Below are positions 8,202 through 17,496 of a stretch of 64,000 nucleotides of DNA, in pieces. Location: NCBI RefSeq assembly GCF_026072635.1, contig NZ_AP023081.1, positions 1,324,501 through 1,388,500 of the forward strand, written 5' to 3'. Made by a program: the position numbers and the translations under genes. Below the pieces are notes generated by a model. The model ran no database searches. It was not told the origin of the DNA and saw only the letters and a program-made list of their open reading frames with translations. Positions within the stretch are counted from its first letter, which is position 1. The number at the start of each line of letters is the position of its first letter. Source of the DNA: Pseudomonas solani (lineage in GTDB: Bacteria > Pseudomonadota > Gammaproteobacteria > Pseudomonadales > Pseudomonadaceae).

Positions 8202-8471
8202 TTAGCGACGCAGACCCAGACGACCGATCAGGGTGCTGTAACGAGTGGTGTCCTTACCCTTCAGGTAGTCCAGCAGCTTGCGGCGCTGGTTGACCATGCG
8301 GATCAGACCACGACGGGAGTGGTGGTCTTTGCCGTTGGCCTTGAAGTGATCCTGCAGCTTGTTGATGTTGGCGGTCAGCAGTGCAACTTGCACTTCCGGA
8401 GAACCGGTGTCGCCTTCAGCTTGCTTGTACTCGTTAACGATCTGGGCTTTCTCAGTAACGCTCAGTGCCAT
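8202..8471 (-). CDS. rpsO: 30S ribosomal protein S15
   Basis: An 89-residue protein, the standard S15 length, with the family signature LKGKDTTRYSTLIGRLGLRR at the C-terminus and HHSRRGLIRMVNQRRKLLDY. It binds the central domain of 16S rRNA early in 30S assembly and contributes to an intersubunit bridge. It lies between truB and pnp as in most gammaproteobacteria. In E. coli S15 represses its own translation; nothing here shows that directly. Confidence 0.98.
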   Translation of the reverse strand: MALSVTEKAQIVNEYKQAEGDTGSPEVQVALLTANINKLQDHFKANGKDHHSRRGLIRMVNQRRKLLDYLKGKDTTRYSTLIGRLGLRR

Positions 8472-8563
8472 GATGGGCTTCCTCTGAGGTAATAGGCCGG
8501 GAACCTGTCCCGTGTTTTAAAAGGAGGAGTGACCGTGCCTATTAACAGCCACCCTCGAATCGG

Positions 8564-9481
8564 TCATTCCGACCGAATCAGTCGACGCGGCGCTACGCGC
8601 CCGTCATCGCTCACTTCACCGATACCGATGAAGCGACCGTTGTGATCCTGCACCCGCAGCATGCCGAACTTCGGCGCTTCGGGAGCCCTTACCGGTTGGC
8701 CATGCAACCAGTAGTAGGCACTGTGTTCGCTCAACTGGATGAGGGGCCAATGTTCCAGGCCGCTGTCTTCCGGCAACAGGAACTGGTCCAGCGCCTCGTT
8801 GCCACCTTCGGCATGGGCCTTTTCCAGCGCTTCCAGGGTGATCGCCTGGGCCAGGACGAAGGGGCCTGCCTGAGTGCGGCGCAGTTCCGCCACGTGAGCC
8901 CCGCAACCCAGCACCTGCCCGAGGTCTTCGACCAGCGTGCGAATGTAGGTGCCTTTGCTGCAGGCCACGGCGAGCCTCGCCTGGGCGGACTCGAAGGCCA
9001 GCAATTCCAGGCGCGCAATAGTAACAGAACGCGCTTCGCGCTCCACTACCTCGCCCGCACGCGCCAGCTTGTACAGCGGCTGCCCGTCTTTCTTCAGGGC
9101 CGAGTACATGGGCGGTATCTGCTTGATTTCGCCACGGAAGTCGTCGAGACGCGCTTCGATATCGGCACGACCGACGGTCACCTCACGGCGCTCGATAATC
9201 TCGCCCTCGGCATCGCCCGTGGTAGTGGTAACGCCCAGCTGCGCCAGGGTCTCGTAGCCCTTGTCGGCATCCAGCAGGTACTGGGAGAACTTGGTCGCCT
9301 CGCCGAAGCACAGCGGCAGCACGCCAGTGGCCAGGGGATCGAGGCTGCCGGTGTGGCCGGCCTTCTCGGCATTGAGCAACCAGCGCACCTTCTGCAGGGC
9401 CTGGTTGGAACTCATGCCGCGAGGCTTGTCGAGGATCAGAATGCCGCTGACGTTGCGGCGGATGCGTTTCACCTGGGCCAC
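8564..9481 (-). CDS. truB: tRNA pseudouridine-55 synthase
   Basis: A 305-residue protein starting at GTG 9481. It converts U55 of the T loop to pseudouridine in nearly all tRNAs and acts as a tRNA chaperone. GHTGSLDPLATGVLP contains the catalytic Asp (near residue 47). PPMYSALKKDGQPLYKLAR is the second family motif, and the C-terminal 60 residues are the PUA-like RNA-binding part. Its start is 2 nt from the rbfA stop, so the two are translationally linked in the rimP-nusA-infB-rbfA-truB operon. Confidence 0.97.
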   Translation of the reverse strand: MAQVKRIRRNVSGILILDKPRGMSSNQALQKVRWLLNAEKAGHTGSLDPLATGVLPLCFGEATKFSQYLLDADKGYETLAQLGVTTTTGDAEGEIIERREVTVGRADIEARLDDFRGEIKQIPPMYSALKKDGQPLYKLARAGEVVEREARSVTIARLELLAFESAQARLAVACSKGTYIRTLVEDLGQVLGCGAHVAELRRTQAGPFVLAQAITLEALEKAHAEGGNEALDQFLLPEDSGLEHWPLIQLSEHSAYYWLHGQPVRAPEAPKFGMLRVQDHNGRFIGIGEVSDDGRVAPRRLIRSE

Positions 9482-9483
9482 GG

Positions 9484-9873
9484 TTATTCCTCGCCGTCGT
9501 CCTGGTGCTTGCGATCCTCGGCCACCGCGCGCTCGATCAGCGCCGACAGCTCGACACCACGACGGATGCTGGCGTCGTAGTTGAAGTGCAACTGCGGCAC
9601 GGTGCGCAGCTTCATCGCGCGACCCAGCTGCATGCGCAGGAACCCGGCGGCATCGTTGAGGATGGCGGTGTTCTGCTTGATGACTTCGGGGTTGTCGTCC
9701 TGCCCCATCACGGTAATGAACACCTTGGCGTGGGACAGGTCACGGGCCACGTCGCAGCCGGTGATGGTCACCAGGCCAAGACGCGGGTCTTTGATTTCAC
9801 GTTGGATCAGCGAGGCCAGCTCACGCTGCATCTGATCCCCGATACGTTGGGTACGGCTGTATTCTTTTGCCAT
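9484..9873 (-). CDS. rbfA: ribosome-binding factor A
   Basis: A 129-residue KH-type protein (MAKEYSRTQRIGDQMQRELA, IKDPRLGLVTITGCDV). RbfA binds immature 30S subunits near the 5' region of 16S rRNA, aids late maturation and is needed for cold adaptation. Length is normal. It lies 108 nt after infB, with a hairpin (9931-9962) in the gap, and directly before truB. The C-terminal tail is short and acidic. Confidence 0.97.
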   Translation of the reverse strand: MAKEYSRTQRIGDQMQRELASLIQREIKDPRLGLVTITGCDVARDLSHAKVFITVMGQDDNPEVIKQNTAILNDAAGFLRMQLGRAMKLRTVPQLHFNYDASIRRGVELSALIERAVAEDRKHQDDGEE

Positions 9874-9930
9874 TTCCTGCTACCTGCACTCTCCCCCGGG
9901 GCCAGAAACCACAGGGTTCAAAAGCGGCAA

Positions 9931-9962
9931 ACGCCCGGCCGAGCGGAAGCTGGACCGGGCGT
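9931..9962 (-). other. hairpin between infB and rbfA
   Basis: ACGCCCGG (9931-9938) and CCGGGCGT (9955-9962) can pair around a 16-nt loop. On the minus strand the stem is followed by only a short T run, so it would be at most a weak terminator or a processing site adjusting rbfA-truB expression. Confidence 0.5.
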
Positions 9963-9981
9963 TGCGTATTGCAGCTCGCGC

Positions 9982-12507
9982 TTAGAGGCTGCGAGCCACT
10001 TGGACCTTCTCGAACACTTCGATCTTGTCGCCGACCTTGACGTCGTTGTAGCTCTTCACGCCGATACCGCACTCCATGCCGGCACGCACCTCGGACACGT
10101 CGTCCTTGAAGCGGCGCAGGGATTCCAGTTCGCCTTCGAAGATCACCACGTCGTCACGCAGTACGCGGATCGGACGGTTACGGTGGACCATGCCCTCGGT
10201 AACCATGCAGCCTGCGACCGCGCCGAACTTCGGCGAGCGGAACACGTCGCGCACTTCGGCGATACCCAGGATGTTCTCCCGGACGTCGCTGCCGAGCATG
10301 CCGGACAGTGCTTTCTTAACGTCTTCGATGATGTCGTAGATGATGTTGTAGTAGCGCAGGTCCAGACCTTCCTGCTCGACGATCTTCCGGGCGCCCGCAT
10401 CGGCACGCACGTTGAAGCCGAACAGTACGGCGTTGGAGGCCAGCGCCAGGTTGGCGTCGCTCTCGGTGATACCACCGACGCCGCCACCGACCACACGCAC
10501 CTGGACTTCGTCGTTGCCAAGATCCGCCAGCGCGCCCTGCAGGGCCTCCAGCGAACCACGAACGTCGGACTTGAGGACGATGTTGAGCGTCTTCTTCTCG
10601 TCCTGGCCCATGTTCTCGAAGATGTTTTCCAGCTTGCCGGCATGCGCGCGGGCCAGCTTGACCTCGCGGAACTTGCCTTGACGGAACAGGGCCACTTCAC
10701 GGGCCTTCTTCTCGTCGCCGATCACGGTCAGCTCGTCACCCGCATCCGGGGTGCCGTCCAGGCCGAGGATCTCGACCGGGATCGAGGGGCCGGCTTCCTT
10801 GATGGGCTTGCCGTTCTCGTCGAGCATGGCACGGACGCGACCGAAGTTGACGCCGCAGAGAACCATGTCGCCCTGGCGCAGGGTACCGTCCTGAACCAGA
10901 ACGGTAGCCACCGGGCCACGGCCCTTGTCCAGGCGGGACTCGACCACGACACCACGGCCAGGGGCCGACGGAGTGGCTTTGAGTTCCAGGACTTCAGCCT
11001 GCAGCAGTACGGCTTCCAGCAGTTCGTCGACACCGGTACCGACTTTCGCCGAGACGGGTACGAACTGGGTGTCGCCACCCCACTCTTCCGGGATCACGTC
11101 GCGACCGGCGAGGTCGTTCTTGATGCGGTCGAGGTCAGCTTCGGGCTTGTCGATCTTGTTCACCGCGACCACGATCGGCACGCCAGCCGCTTTCGCGTGC
11201 TGTACGGCTTCTTCGGTCTGCGGCATCACGCCGTCGTCCGCTGCCACCACGAGGATGACGATGTCGGTCGCCTTGGCACCACGGGCACGCATTGCGGTGA
11301 ACGCAGCGTGGCCGGGGGTGTCGAGGAACGTGACCATGCCGCGGTCGGTTTCGACGTGGTAGGCGCCGATGTGCTGGGTGATACCACCGGCTTCGCCAGC
11401 AGCCACCTTGGCACGACGGATGTAGTCGAGCAGCGAGGTTTTACCGTGGTCGACGTGGCCCATGACGGTCACGACCGGCGCGCGGTGAATGGCTTCACCT
11501 TCGAACTTCAGGGATTCGGCCAGTTGTTCTTCCAGCGCGTTCTCGCTGACGAGCTTGACCTTGTGGCCGAACTCTTCCGCGATCAGCTGGCCAGTTTCCT
11601 GGTCCAGTACCTGGTTGATGGTCACCGGGGTGCCCATCTTGAACATGAACTTGACGATCTCTGCGCCCTTGACGGCCATCTGAGCGGCCAGTTCGGCCAC
11701 GGTGATGGTCTCGCCGATATTCACATCACGCACAATCGGTCCTGTCGGGCTCTGGAACCCGTGCTGGTTGCGCTTCTTGAGCTTGGATTTGCCACGACCA
11801 CCACGACGGTAGCCATCGCTTTCCTCGTCGGTGCTGCGAGGTGCCACGCGCGGGGCGGGAACCTTTTCCTTCTCTTTGACCGAAGGACGGTGCTGCGTGT
11901 GCTTGCGATCGCGGCGCTCGTCTTCGTCGCGGGCCTTTTCAGGGCGACGCGGCTCTTCCTTCTTGCGATCGTCGGCGCCAGCAGGAGCGGCGGCGGCGTT
12001 CGCAGCGGCAGCCGGTGCGACAGCTTCGCCGACAACGGCGGCAGCAGGCGCGCCAGCTTCACCACCACGAGCAGCTTCGAGAGCACGGGCGTCGGCTTGG
12101 CGACGGGCCTCTTCCTCGGAGCGGCGCTTGGCCTCCTCCTCGGTCTTCAGGCGTGCAGCTTCTTCGGCAGCGCGCTGCTCTTCGAGCTCGCGTTTCTTCT
12201 CGGCCTCGATCTCGTCGGGGCTGCGCTTCACGTAAGTCTTCTTCTTACGTACTTCAACACTGATGGTCTTGCTACCGGCAACCCTCAGCGTAGTGGTGGT
12301 CTTGCGCTGCAAGGTGATCTTGCGGGGCTCTTCCAGCCGCTCGCCGTGACTGCCCTTGAGATGCGCCAGCAGCGCTTGTTTCTCATTGTCAGTCACAACT
12401 TGTTCGGCGCTGGTGTGCGGCAACCCTGCCTCACGCATCTGCAACAGCAGGCGTTCCACCGGTGTGTCGACCACTTGGGCCAGTTCTTTCACCGTGACTT
12501 GCGTCAT
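9982..12507 (-). CDS. infB: translation initiation factor IF-2
   Basis: An 841-residue GTPase that delivers fMet-tRNA to the 30S subunit and promotes subunit joining. The N-terminus has one IF2_N module (VTVKELAQVV) and a long charged segment rich in Ala, Glu, Lys and Arg (residues 90-260). The G domain starts near residue 343 with GHVDHGKTS, followed by DTPGHAAFTAMRARGA, NKIDKPEAD and SAKVGTG. The C-terminal domains II-IV are complete. No sign of an alternative internal start was pursued. It is part of the nusA-infB operon, 27 nt after nusA. Confidence 0.98.
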   Translation of the reverse strand: MTQVTVKELAQVVDTPVERLLLQMREAGLPHTSAEQVVTDNEKQALLAHLKGSHGERLEEPRKITLQRKTTTTLRVAGSKTISVEVRKKKTYVKRSPDEIEAEKKRELEEQRAAEEAARLKTEEEAKRRSEEEARRQADARALEAARGGEAGAPAAAVVGEAVAPAAAANAAAAPAGADDRKKEEPRRPEKARDEDERRDRKHTQHRPSVKEKEKVPAPRVAPRSTDEESDGYRRGGRGKSKLKKRNQHGFQSPTGPIVRDVNIGETITVAELAAQMAVKGAEIVKFMFKMGTPVTINQVLDQETGQLIAEEFGHKVKLVSENALEEQLAESLKFEGEAIHRAPVVTVMGHVDHGKTSLLDYIRRAKVAAGEAGGITQHIGAYHVETDRGMVTFLDTPGHAAFTAMRARGAKATDIVILVVAADDGVMPQTEEAVQHAKAAGVPIVVAVNKIDKPEADLDRIKNDLAGRDVIPEEWGGDTQFVPVSAKVGTGVDELLEAVLLQAEVLELKATPSAPGRGVVVESRLDKGRGPVATVLVQDGTLRQGDMVLCGVNFGRVRAMLDENGKPIKEAGPSIPVEILGLDGTPDAGDELTVIGDEKKAREVALFRQGKFREVKLARAHAGKLENIFENMGQDEKKTLNIVLKSDVRGSLEALQGALADLGNDEVQVRVVGGGVGGITESDANLALASNAVLFGFNVRADAGARKIVEQEGLDLRYYNIIYDIIEDVKKALSGMLGSDVRENILGIAEVRDVFRSPKFGAVAGCMVTEGMVHRNRPIRVLRDDVVIFEGELESLRRFKDDVSEVRAGMECGIGVKSYNDVKVGDKIEVFEKVQVARSL

Positions 12508-12534
12508 GCACTTCTCTCCTCAGGCCGCGACTGC

Positions 12535-14016
12535 TTACTCGAACCAATGGGCTCGGGCGGCCATGATCAGCTTGCCGGCACGCTCTTCGTCCATGCCGTC
12601 GATGTCGAGCAGGTCGTCGATAGACTGCTCGGCCAGGTCTTCGCGGTTGACTACGCCACGTACTGCCAGCTCAACAGCCAGCTCTTTGTCCATGCCTTCG
12701 AGAGCAAGCAGGTCGTCCGCCGGCTGAGCGTCAGCCAGTTTTTCTTCAGTGGCGATAGCCTTGGTCAACAGGCGATCCTTGGCGCGGGCACGCAGCTCGT
12801 TGACGATGTCTTCGTCGAAGCCGTCGATGCTCAGCATCTCTTCCATCGGTACGTAGGCGATCTCTTCGAGGCTGGTGAAGCCTTCCTCGACCAGTACCTG
12901 GGCCAGTTCCTCATCGACTTCCAGCTCGTCGACGAAGGCCTGCATGATGTCGCCGGTCTCAGCCTGCTGCTTGGCCTGGATATCGGCCTCGGTCATCACG
13001 TTCAGGGTCCAGCCGGTCAGCTGGCTCGCCAGACGCACGTTCTGACCGCCACGGCCGATAGCCTGGGCCAGGTTGTCTTCGCCTACGGCGATGTCCATGG
13101 CATGGGCATCTTCGTCGACGATGATCGCAGCCACTTCGGCCGGAGCCATGGCGTTGATCACGAACTGAGCAGGGTTGTCATCCCACAGGACGATGTCGAC
13201 TCGCTCGCCACCCAGCTCGCCGGAGACGGCCTGGACGCGCGAACCGCGCATGCCGATGCAGGCGCCTTGCGGGTCGATACGTTTGTCCTTGGAGCGAACG
13301 GCGATCTTGGCGCGGGAACCCGGGTCACGGGAGGCGGCCATCACTTCGATCAGCTCTTCGGCGATTTCCGGCACTTCGATGCGGAACAGCTCGATCAGCA
13401 TCTGCGGCGCAGTGCGCGACAGGATCAGCTGAGGGCCACGGTTCTCGGTGCGGATTTCTTTCAGCAGCGCACGAACACGAGCGCCTACGCGGAAGGTCTC
13501 ACGGGAGATGATGTCTTCGCGGGCCAGCAACGCCTCGGCGTTGTTACCCAGGTCGACGATCACGTTGTCGCGGGTGACCTTCTTAACGGTGCCGGAAATG
13601 ATGTCGCCCAGCTTCTCGCGATAGGCTTCGACCACTTGGGCACGCTCGGCTTCGCGAACCTTCTGCACGATCACCTGCTTGGCGGTCTGTGCAGCGATAC
13701 GGCCGAACTCGATGGATTCGATCTTTTCTTCGACGAAATCACCGACCTTGGCACCCGGTTGTTTTTCCTGGGCTTCTTCAACGGTCAGTTCGGCCGCCGG
13801 GTTTACCTGATCGTCTTCTTCGACGACCGCCCAGCGACGGTAGGTGTCATAGCTACCGGTGTGGCGATTGATCTCCACACGCAGCTCGACTTCTTCTTCG
13901 AAGCGTTTCTTGGTAGCAGTGGCCAGTGCCAGCTCCAGTGCTTCGAAGATCACGCCAGCCGGTACGCCTTTTTCGTTGGATACCGACTCAACAACCAGCA
14001 GTACTTCTTTGCTCAT
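12535..14016 (-). CDS. nusA: transcription termination/antitermination factor NusA
   Basis: A 493-residue RNA polymerase-binding factor that modulates pausing, termination and antitermination. I take the ATG at 14016 (MSKEVLLVVESVSNEKG), the normal family N-terminus, over an upstream in-frame start. Domains: N-terminal RNAP-binding region, S1 (near residues 135-200), two KH modules (residues 200-345), and two acidic C-terminal repeats with the pattern LLxIDGMDEE that contact the alpha subunit and N-type factors. It lies between rimP and infB as in E. coli, where the operon is autoregulated by NusA. Confidence 0.98.
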   Translation of the reverse strand: MSKEVLLVVESVSNEKGVPAGVIFEALELALATATKKRFEEEVELRVEINRHTGSYDTYRRWAVVEEDDQVNPAAELTVEEAQEKQPGAKVGDFVEEKIESIEFGRIAAQTAKQVIVQKVREAERAQVVEAYREKLGDIISGTVKKVTRDNVIVDLGNNAEALLAREDIISRETFRVGARVRALLKEIRTENRGPQLILSRTAPQMLIELFRIEVPEIAEELIEVMAASRDPGSRAKIAVRSKDKRIDPQGACIGMRGSRVQAVSGELGGERVDIVLWDDNPAQFVINAMAPAEVAAIIVDEDAHAMDIAVGEDNLAQAIGRGGQNVRLASQLTGWTLNVMTEADIQAKQQAETGDIMQAFVDELEVDEELAQVLVEEGFTSLEEIAYVPMEEMLSIDGFDEDIVNELRARAKDRLLTKAIATEEKLADAQPADDLLALEGMDKELAVELAVRGVVNREDLAEQSIDDLLDIDGMDEERAGKLIMAARAHWFE

Positions 14017-14063
14017 CGTACGCCTCGCCTTTCGCAATCCATTGGATCCGCGGGATCCGCGTC

Positions 14064-14522
14064 TCAGTCAAAACGGGGAATGATGTTGGCCTTGTCGATC
14101 AGATCGATCGGCAGCAGGTACTCGTGATCCTCAACAAGAACCACCACATCCTGTTCCTCCACCCCGCGGAGGAGCCCCTGGAAATTGCGTCGCCCATCGT
14201 AGGGAGAGCGCAACTTGATCTTCACCAGTTCGCCAGCGTGCGCCGCGAACTGCTCAAGAGTGAACAGCGGTCGATCCATGCCGGGCGAAGACACCTCGAG
14301 GGTGTACTCACTGGCGATGGGATCTTCCACGTCGAGAACACCACTGACCTGACGACTGACTTTCTCGCAGTCGTCGACCTGGATGCCGTTCTCATGATCG
14401 ATGTATACCCGCAGCAGCGAATGCCGCCCTTGGGACAGGAACTCGACACCCCAGCATTGATAGCCAAGGGCCTCGACTACCGGGGCCAGCAAGGCCTGCA
14501 ACTGTTCTAGCTTGCTCGACAC
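14064..14522 (-). CDS. rimP: ribosome maturation factor RimP
   Basis: A 152-residue protein needed for 30S maturation. The start is the GTG at 14522 (SSKLEQLQALLAPVVEALG follows), supported by GAGGG 7 nt upstream; a longer open frame upstream runs into terminators and tRNA and is not coding. Typical motifs are LGYQCWGVEF, LRVYIDHENGI, DVEDPIASEYTLEVSSPG and DRPLFT. It opens the nusA-infB operon and is preceded by two tandem terminators and the initiator tRNA gene. Confidence 0.96.
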   Translation of the reverse strand: MSSKLEQLQALLAPVVEALGYQCWGVEFLSQGRHSLLRVYIDHENGIQVDDCEKVSRQVSGVLDVEDPIASEYTLEVSSPGMDRPLFTLEQFAAHAGELVKIKLRSPYDGRRNFQGLLRGVEEQDVVVLVEDHEYLLPIDLIDKANIIPRFD

Positions 14523-14547
14523 CTGATTGCCCTCGCATGCTGTGCAA

Positions 14548-14572
14548 ATAAAAAATGGGCGAAACGCCCATC
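14548..14572 (-). terminator. second intrinsic terminator upstream of rimP
   Basis: On the minus strand ATGGGCG, TTT and CGCCCAT are followed by a T run. It lies only 26 nt before the rimP start, so transcripts from upstream would be attenuated here before entering rimP-nusA-infB. Confidence 0.8.
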
Positions 14573-14619
14573 CATTCGAACCAGTCGGCCAAAAGCCGTT
14601 GGTTAACTGTCCAGCTAGC

Positions 14620-14641
14620 AAAAAGCCCCTAAAAAGGGGCT
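14620..14641 (-). terminator. intrinsic terminator after tRNA-fMet
   Basis: On the minus strand AGCCCC, TTTTTA and GGGGCT are followed by TTTTT, 11 nt past the tRNA 3' end. It is the first of two tandem terminators between the tRNA and rimP. Confidence 0.88.
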
Positions 14642-14651
14642 CCGCTACTAC

Positions 14652-14728
<77 letters not shown>

Positions 14729-14791
14729 TCAAAGCTGGGGCGGAAGTATACGGCCTACGCGCCTTAACGGTCAACCGAACACTCCGCCAGC

Positions 14792-14815
14792 AAAAAAACC
14801 CGCATGCAGCGGGCT
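14792..14815 (-). terminator. intrinsic terminator after tRNA-Leu
   Basis: On the minus strand CCCGC, TGCAT and GCGGG are followed by seven T. It lies between tRNA-Leu and tRNA-fMet and separates the tpiA-secG-tRNA-Leu transcript from the fMet-nusA unit. Confidence 0.85.
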
Positions 14816-14828
14816 TTCTTGCATTGTA

Positions 14829-14914
14829 TGGTACCGAGGAGGGGACTCGAACCCCTACAGCCTATGGCCACTACCACCTCAAGGTAGCGTGTCTACCAAT
14901 TCCACCACCTCGGC
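14829..14914 (-). tRNA. tRNA-Leu (GAG)
   Basis: An 86-nt class II tRNA with a long variable arm, encoded CCA and anticodon GAG (loop CTTGAGG), reading CUC/CUU codons. It begins 13 nt after the secG stop, the same secG-leuU arrangement as in E. coli. Confidence 0.96.
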
Positions 14915-14927
14915 AAAACTTGCCTTT

Positions 14928-15311
14928 TTACTTCTGCTCTGGAGCCTGAGGTACATCACCTGCGCTTTCAGCAGGCTTTTGCTCTTCGAGCACCGGCACA
15001 TCGTCAGCTGCCGGCTTTTGCTGCTGAACCTCGAGAACGGCCGGATCCGGCAGACCTACGTGACTCAGAGCTTCAGCCTTTTCTTTAGCGAAGAACGCTA
15101 AGCCCAGGCTGGTTATGAAAAAAACCGCGGCGAGTATACCAGTAACTCGACTCAGAAAGGTAGCAGAACCTTGACTACCGAAAACGGTACCCGAAGCGCC
15201 TGCACCGAACGAGGCGCCAGCATCCGCACCCTTACCTTGTTGCAGCAGCACCAGAGCAACGACACCAAGGGCGCCGAGCAGGTGAACCACGATAACGACA
15301 GTTTCCAGCAT
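14928..15311 (-). CDS. secG: preprotein translocase subunit SecG
   Basis: A 127-residue small inner-membrane subunit of the SecYEG channel that improves SecA-driven export. The start is the ATG at 15311 (MLETVVIVVHLLGALGVVAL) with AGGAAG upstream. Two membrane helices (residues 3-22 and 53-73) flank the conserved LLQQGKGADAGASFG loop. The C-terminal 50 residues are a Pro/Ala/Glu-rich tail, common in Pseudomonas SecG. It follows tpiA with a 4-nt gap. Confidence 0.96.
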   Translation of the reverse strand: MLETVVIVVHLLGALGVVALVLLQQGKGADAGASFGAGASGTVFGSQGSATFLSRVTGILAAVFFITSLGLAFFAKEKAEALSHVGLPDPAVLEVQQQKPAADDVPVLEEQKPAESAGDVPQAPEQK

Positions 15312-15315
15312 CTCG

Positions 15316-16071
15316 TCAGCTTCCTGCGGCGCGACAGATCGCACCGAACTCATCCGCATTCAGGGAGGCGCCACCAACAAGCCCCCCGTCGATATCCGGC
15401 ATGCCGAACAACTCGGCCGCACTGGCGGCCTTGACGCTGCCGCCATAAAGAATCCTTACACCGCGCGCCACTTCGGCATTTTCCGCCGCCAGTTGCGCCC
15501 GTATTGCAGCATGCACTTCTTGCGCCTGCTGCGGAGTTGCCGTGAGCCCTGTACCGATAGCCCAGACCGGCTCGTATGCGATCACCGCTTTCGCGAATGC
15601 TCCCACGCCGAGCTCTTCGATCACGCTACCGAGCTGACGCCCGACAACCTCAAGAGTCTTGCCCGCCTCACGCTGCTCCTGGGTCTCACCGACGCAGAGC
15701 ACCGGAACAAGACCGCAAGACTGAGCCGCAGCGAACTTGCGACTAACCACTTCGTCACGCTCACCAAGAATCAGACGGCGTTCGGAGTGACCAACGAGGA
15801 CCAGGGCGCAACCGGCATCAGCCAGCTGACTCGCAGCAACCTCACCCGTGAGCGCACCCTGAACAGGTTCAACTGCACAATTCTGCGCACCGACGGCAAT
15901 CGACTTGCCATCCAGGCCTTGCATCACCTGATTGATGTACAGACAGGGCGGGAATACCGCGACCTCGACGCCAGCATTCAATGCCAACTGACGAAGCCCT
16001 TTGATCAGCTCTGCGACGCTGGCGCGGGTACCGTGCATTTTCCAGTTACCAGCTACCAGGGGGCGACGCAT
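15316..16071 (-). CDS. tpiA: triosephosphate isomerase
   Basis: A 251-residue TIM-barrel enzyme interconverting dihydroxyacetone phosphate and glyceraldehyde 3-phosphate. Catalytic residues are visible: Lys in GNWKMHG (residue 11), His in VGHSERR (near 95) and Glu in AYEPVWAIGTG (near 167). The phosphate-binding GGSVKAASAAEL follows. Normal length. It lies directly after glmM and is closely followed by secG, so it is probably cotranscribed with secG. Confidence 0.98.
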   Translation of the reverse strand: MRRPLVAGNWKMHGTRASVAELIKGLRQLALNAGVEVAVFPPCLYINQVMQGLDGKSIAVGAQNCAVEPVQGALTGEVAASQLADAGCALVLVGHSERRLILGERDEVVSRKFAAAQSCGLVPVLCVGETQEQREAGKTLEVVGRQLGSVIEELGVGAFAKAVIAYEPVWAIGTGLTATPQQAQEVHAAIRAQLAAENAEVARGVRILYGGSVKAASAAELFGMPDIDGGLVGGASLNADEFGAICRAAGS

Positions 16072-16136
16072 GCTTTACCTCGTCGATCAAAGTGGGCGCA
16101 GATGTTACCCAAGGTTTTTTGAAGTAGCAAGAGAAA

Positions 16137-17480
16137 TCAAGCACATACCTCGGTTACGACTTTAACCAGCTCTTCCGCGTAGCCACGGACCTGGTTTTCA
16201 TCATCACCCTCGACCATCACGCGGACCAGCGGCTCGGTGCCGGACTTGCGCAGCAGCACACGCCCACGCCCCGCCATCTTCTCGGTGACACGAGCGCAGG
16301 CATCTTTCACCGCCGGGTGCTCGACCGGATCGATATCACCACCAGCGAAGCGCACGTTCAGCAGCACCTGCGGGCATTTGCGCATCCCCTGACGAGCCTC
16401 CGCCAGCGACTGACCACGACGCTGAAGCGCCAGCAGCACCTGAAGCGCGGCAATCAGGGCGTCCCCCGTCGTGGTGAAATGACTGCAGAGGATATGCCCC
16501 GAATTCTCGCCGCCCAGACTCCAGCCGCGCTCCTGCATGTCCGCGATGACATAGCGATCGCCGACCTTGGCCCGCGTGAAGGGCACACCCAGCTCACCCA
16601 GGGCCAGCTCGAGCCCGAGGTTGCTCATCAGGGTTCCGACCACCCCGCCCCCCTGGAGCTTGCCTCGCTCATGCAGGTCACGCGCGATGATGAACAGCAG
16701 CTCGTCGCCATCCACCACGGCACCGGTATGGTCGACCATCAGCACGCGGTCGCCGTCGCCATCGAAGGCAATGCCGATATCGGCATGCTGGGCCACCACT
16801 TCGGCCTGCAGCGACTCCATGTGCGTCGAGCCACATTTATCGTTGATGTTCAGACCGTTCGGCTGGGCAGCCAGTACCGAGACGTTGCCGCCGAGCTCGC
16901 GGAAGACGCTGGGAGCGACCTTGTAGGTAGCGCCATGCGCGCAGTCCACAACGATCTTGAGGCCGGCCAGGTCGGTGCTCATGGGCACCGTACTCTTGCA
17001 GAACTCGATGTAGCGGCCGGCAGCATCGTTGATACGCGAAACCTTGCCGAGATTGGCCGACTCGACCACCACCATGGGTTGGTCGAGCAGCTCTTCGATC
17101 ATCAGCTCGACTTCGTCGGAGAGCTTCACACCCTGCCCGGAGAAGAACTTGATGCCGTTGTCGTTATGCGGGTTGTGCGAGGCACTGATAACAATTCCCG
17201 CCTCAGCCAGGAAGGTGCGGGTCAGGTAGGCGATAGCCGGAGTCGGCATCGGCCCCAGCAGCATCACGTCTGCACCAGCAGCGGAAAGACCAGCCTCCAG
17301 GGCCGATTCGAACATGTACCCGGAAATACGGGTGTCCTTGCCCACCAGGATGCGGCACTTGCCTTGCTTGCGGAACGCCATGCCCGCCGCCCAGCCAAGC
17401 TTGAGCATGAAATCAGGGGTGATGGGGAACTGACCAACGTGGCCACGAATACCATCGGTGCCGAAATACTTTCTGCTCAT
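16137..17480 (-). CDS. glmM: phosphoglucosamine mutase
   Basis: A 447-residue alpha-D-phosphohexomutase converting glucosamine 6-phosphate to glucosamine 1-phosphate for UDP-GlcNAc, peptidoglycan and LPS. It starts MSRKYFGTDGIRG. The active-site Ser is in SASHNPHNDNGIKFF (near residue 101), the Mg2+ loop is DGDGDR (near 244), and the phosphate-binding loop is RKSGTEPLVRVMVEG at the C-terminus. It follows folP by 16 nt. Confidence 0.98.
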   Translation of the reverse strand: MSRKYFGTDGIRGHVGQFPITPDFMLKLGWAAGMAFRKQGKCRILVGKDTRISGYMFESALEAGLSAAGADVMLLGPMPTPAIAYLTRTFLAEAGIVISASHNPHNDNGIKFFSGQGVKLSDEVELMIEELLDQPMVVVESANLGKVSRINDAAGRYIEFCKSTVPMSTDLAGLKIVVDCAHGATYKVAPSVFRELGGNVSVLAAQPNGLNINDKCGSTHMESLQAEVVAQHADIGIAFDGDGDRVLMVDHTGAVVDGDELLFIIARDLHERGKLQGGGVVGTLMSNLGLELALGELGVPFTRAKVGDRYVIADMQERGWSLGGENSGHILCSHFTTTGDALIAALQVLLALQRRGQSLAEARQGMRKCPQVLLNVRFAGGDIDPVEHPAVKDACARVTEKMAGRGRVLLRKSGTEPLVRVMVEGDDENQVRGYAEELVKVVTEVCA

Positions 17481-17496
17481 GAATGCTCCGTGTTTC

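Noticed and set aside
9505..14127. Open frame of 1,540 codons on the plus strand, antisense to rbfA-infB-nusA
   Set aside because: Shadow of strongly codon-biased genes; the minus-strand frames are unmistakable IF-2 and NusA.
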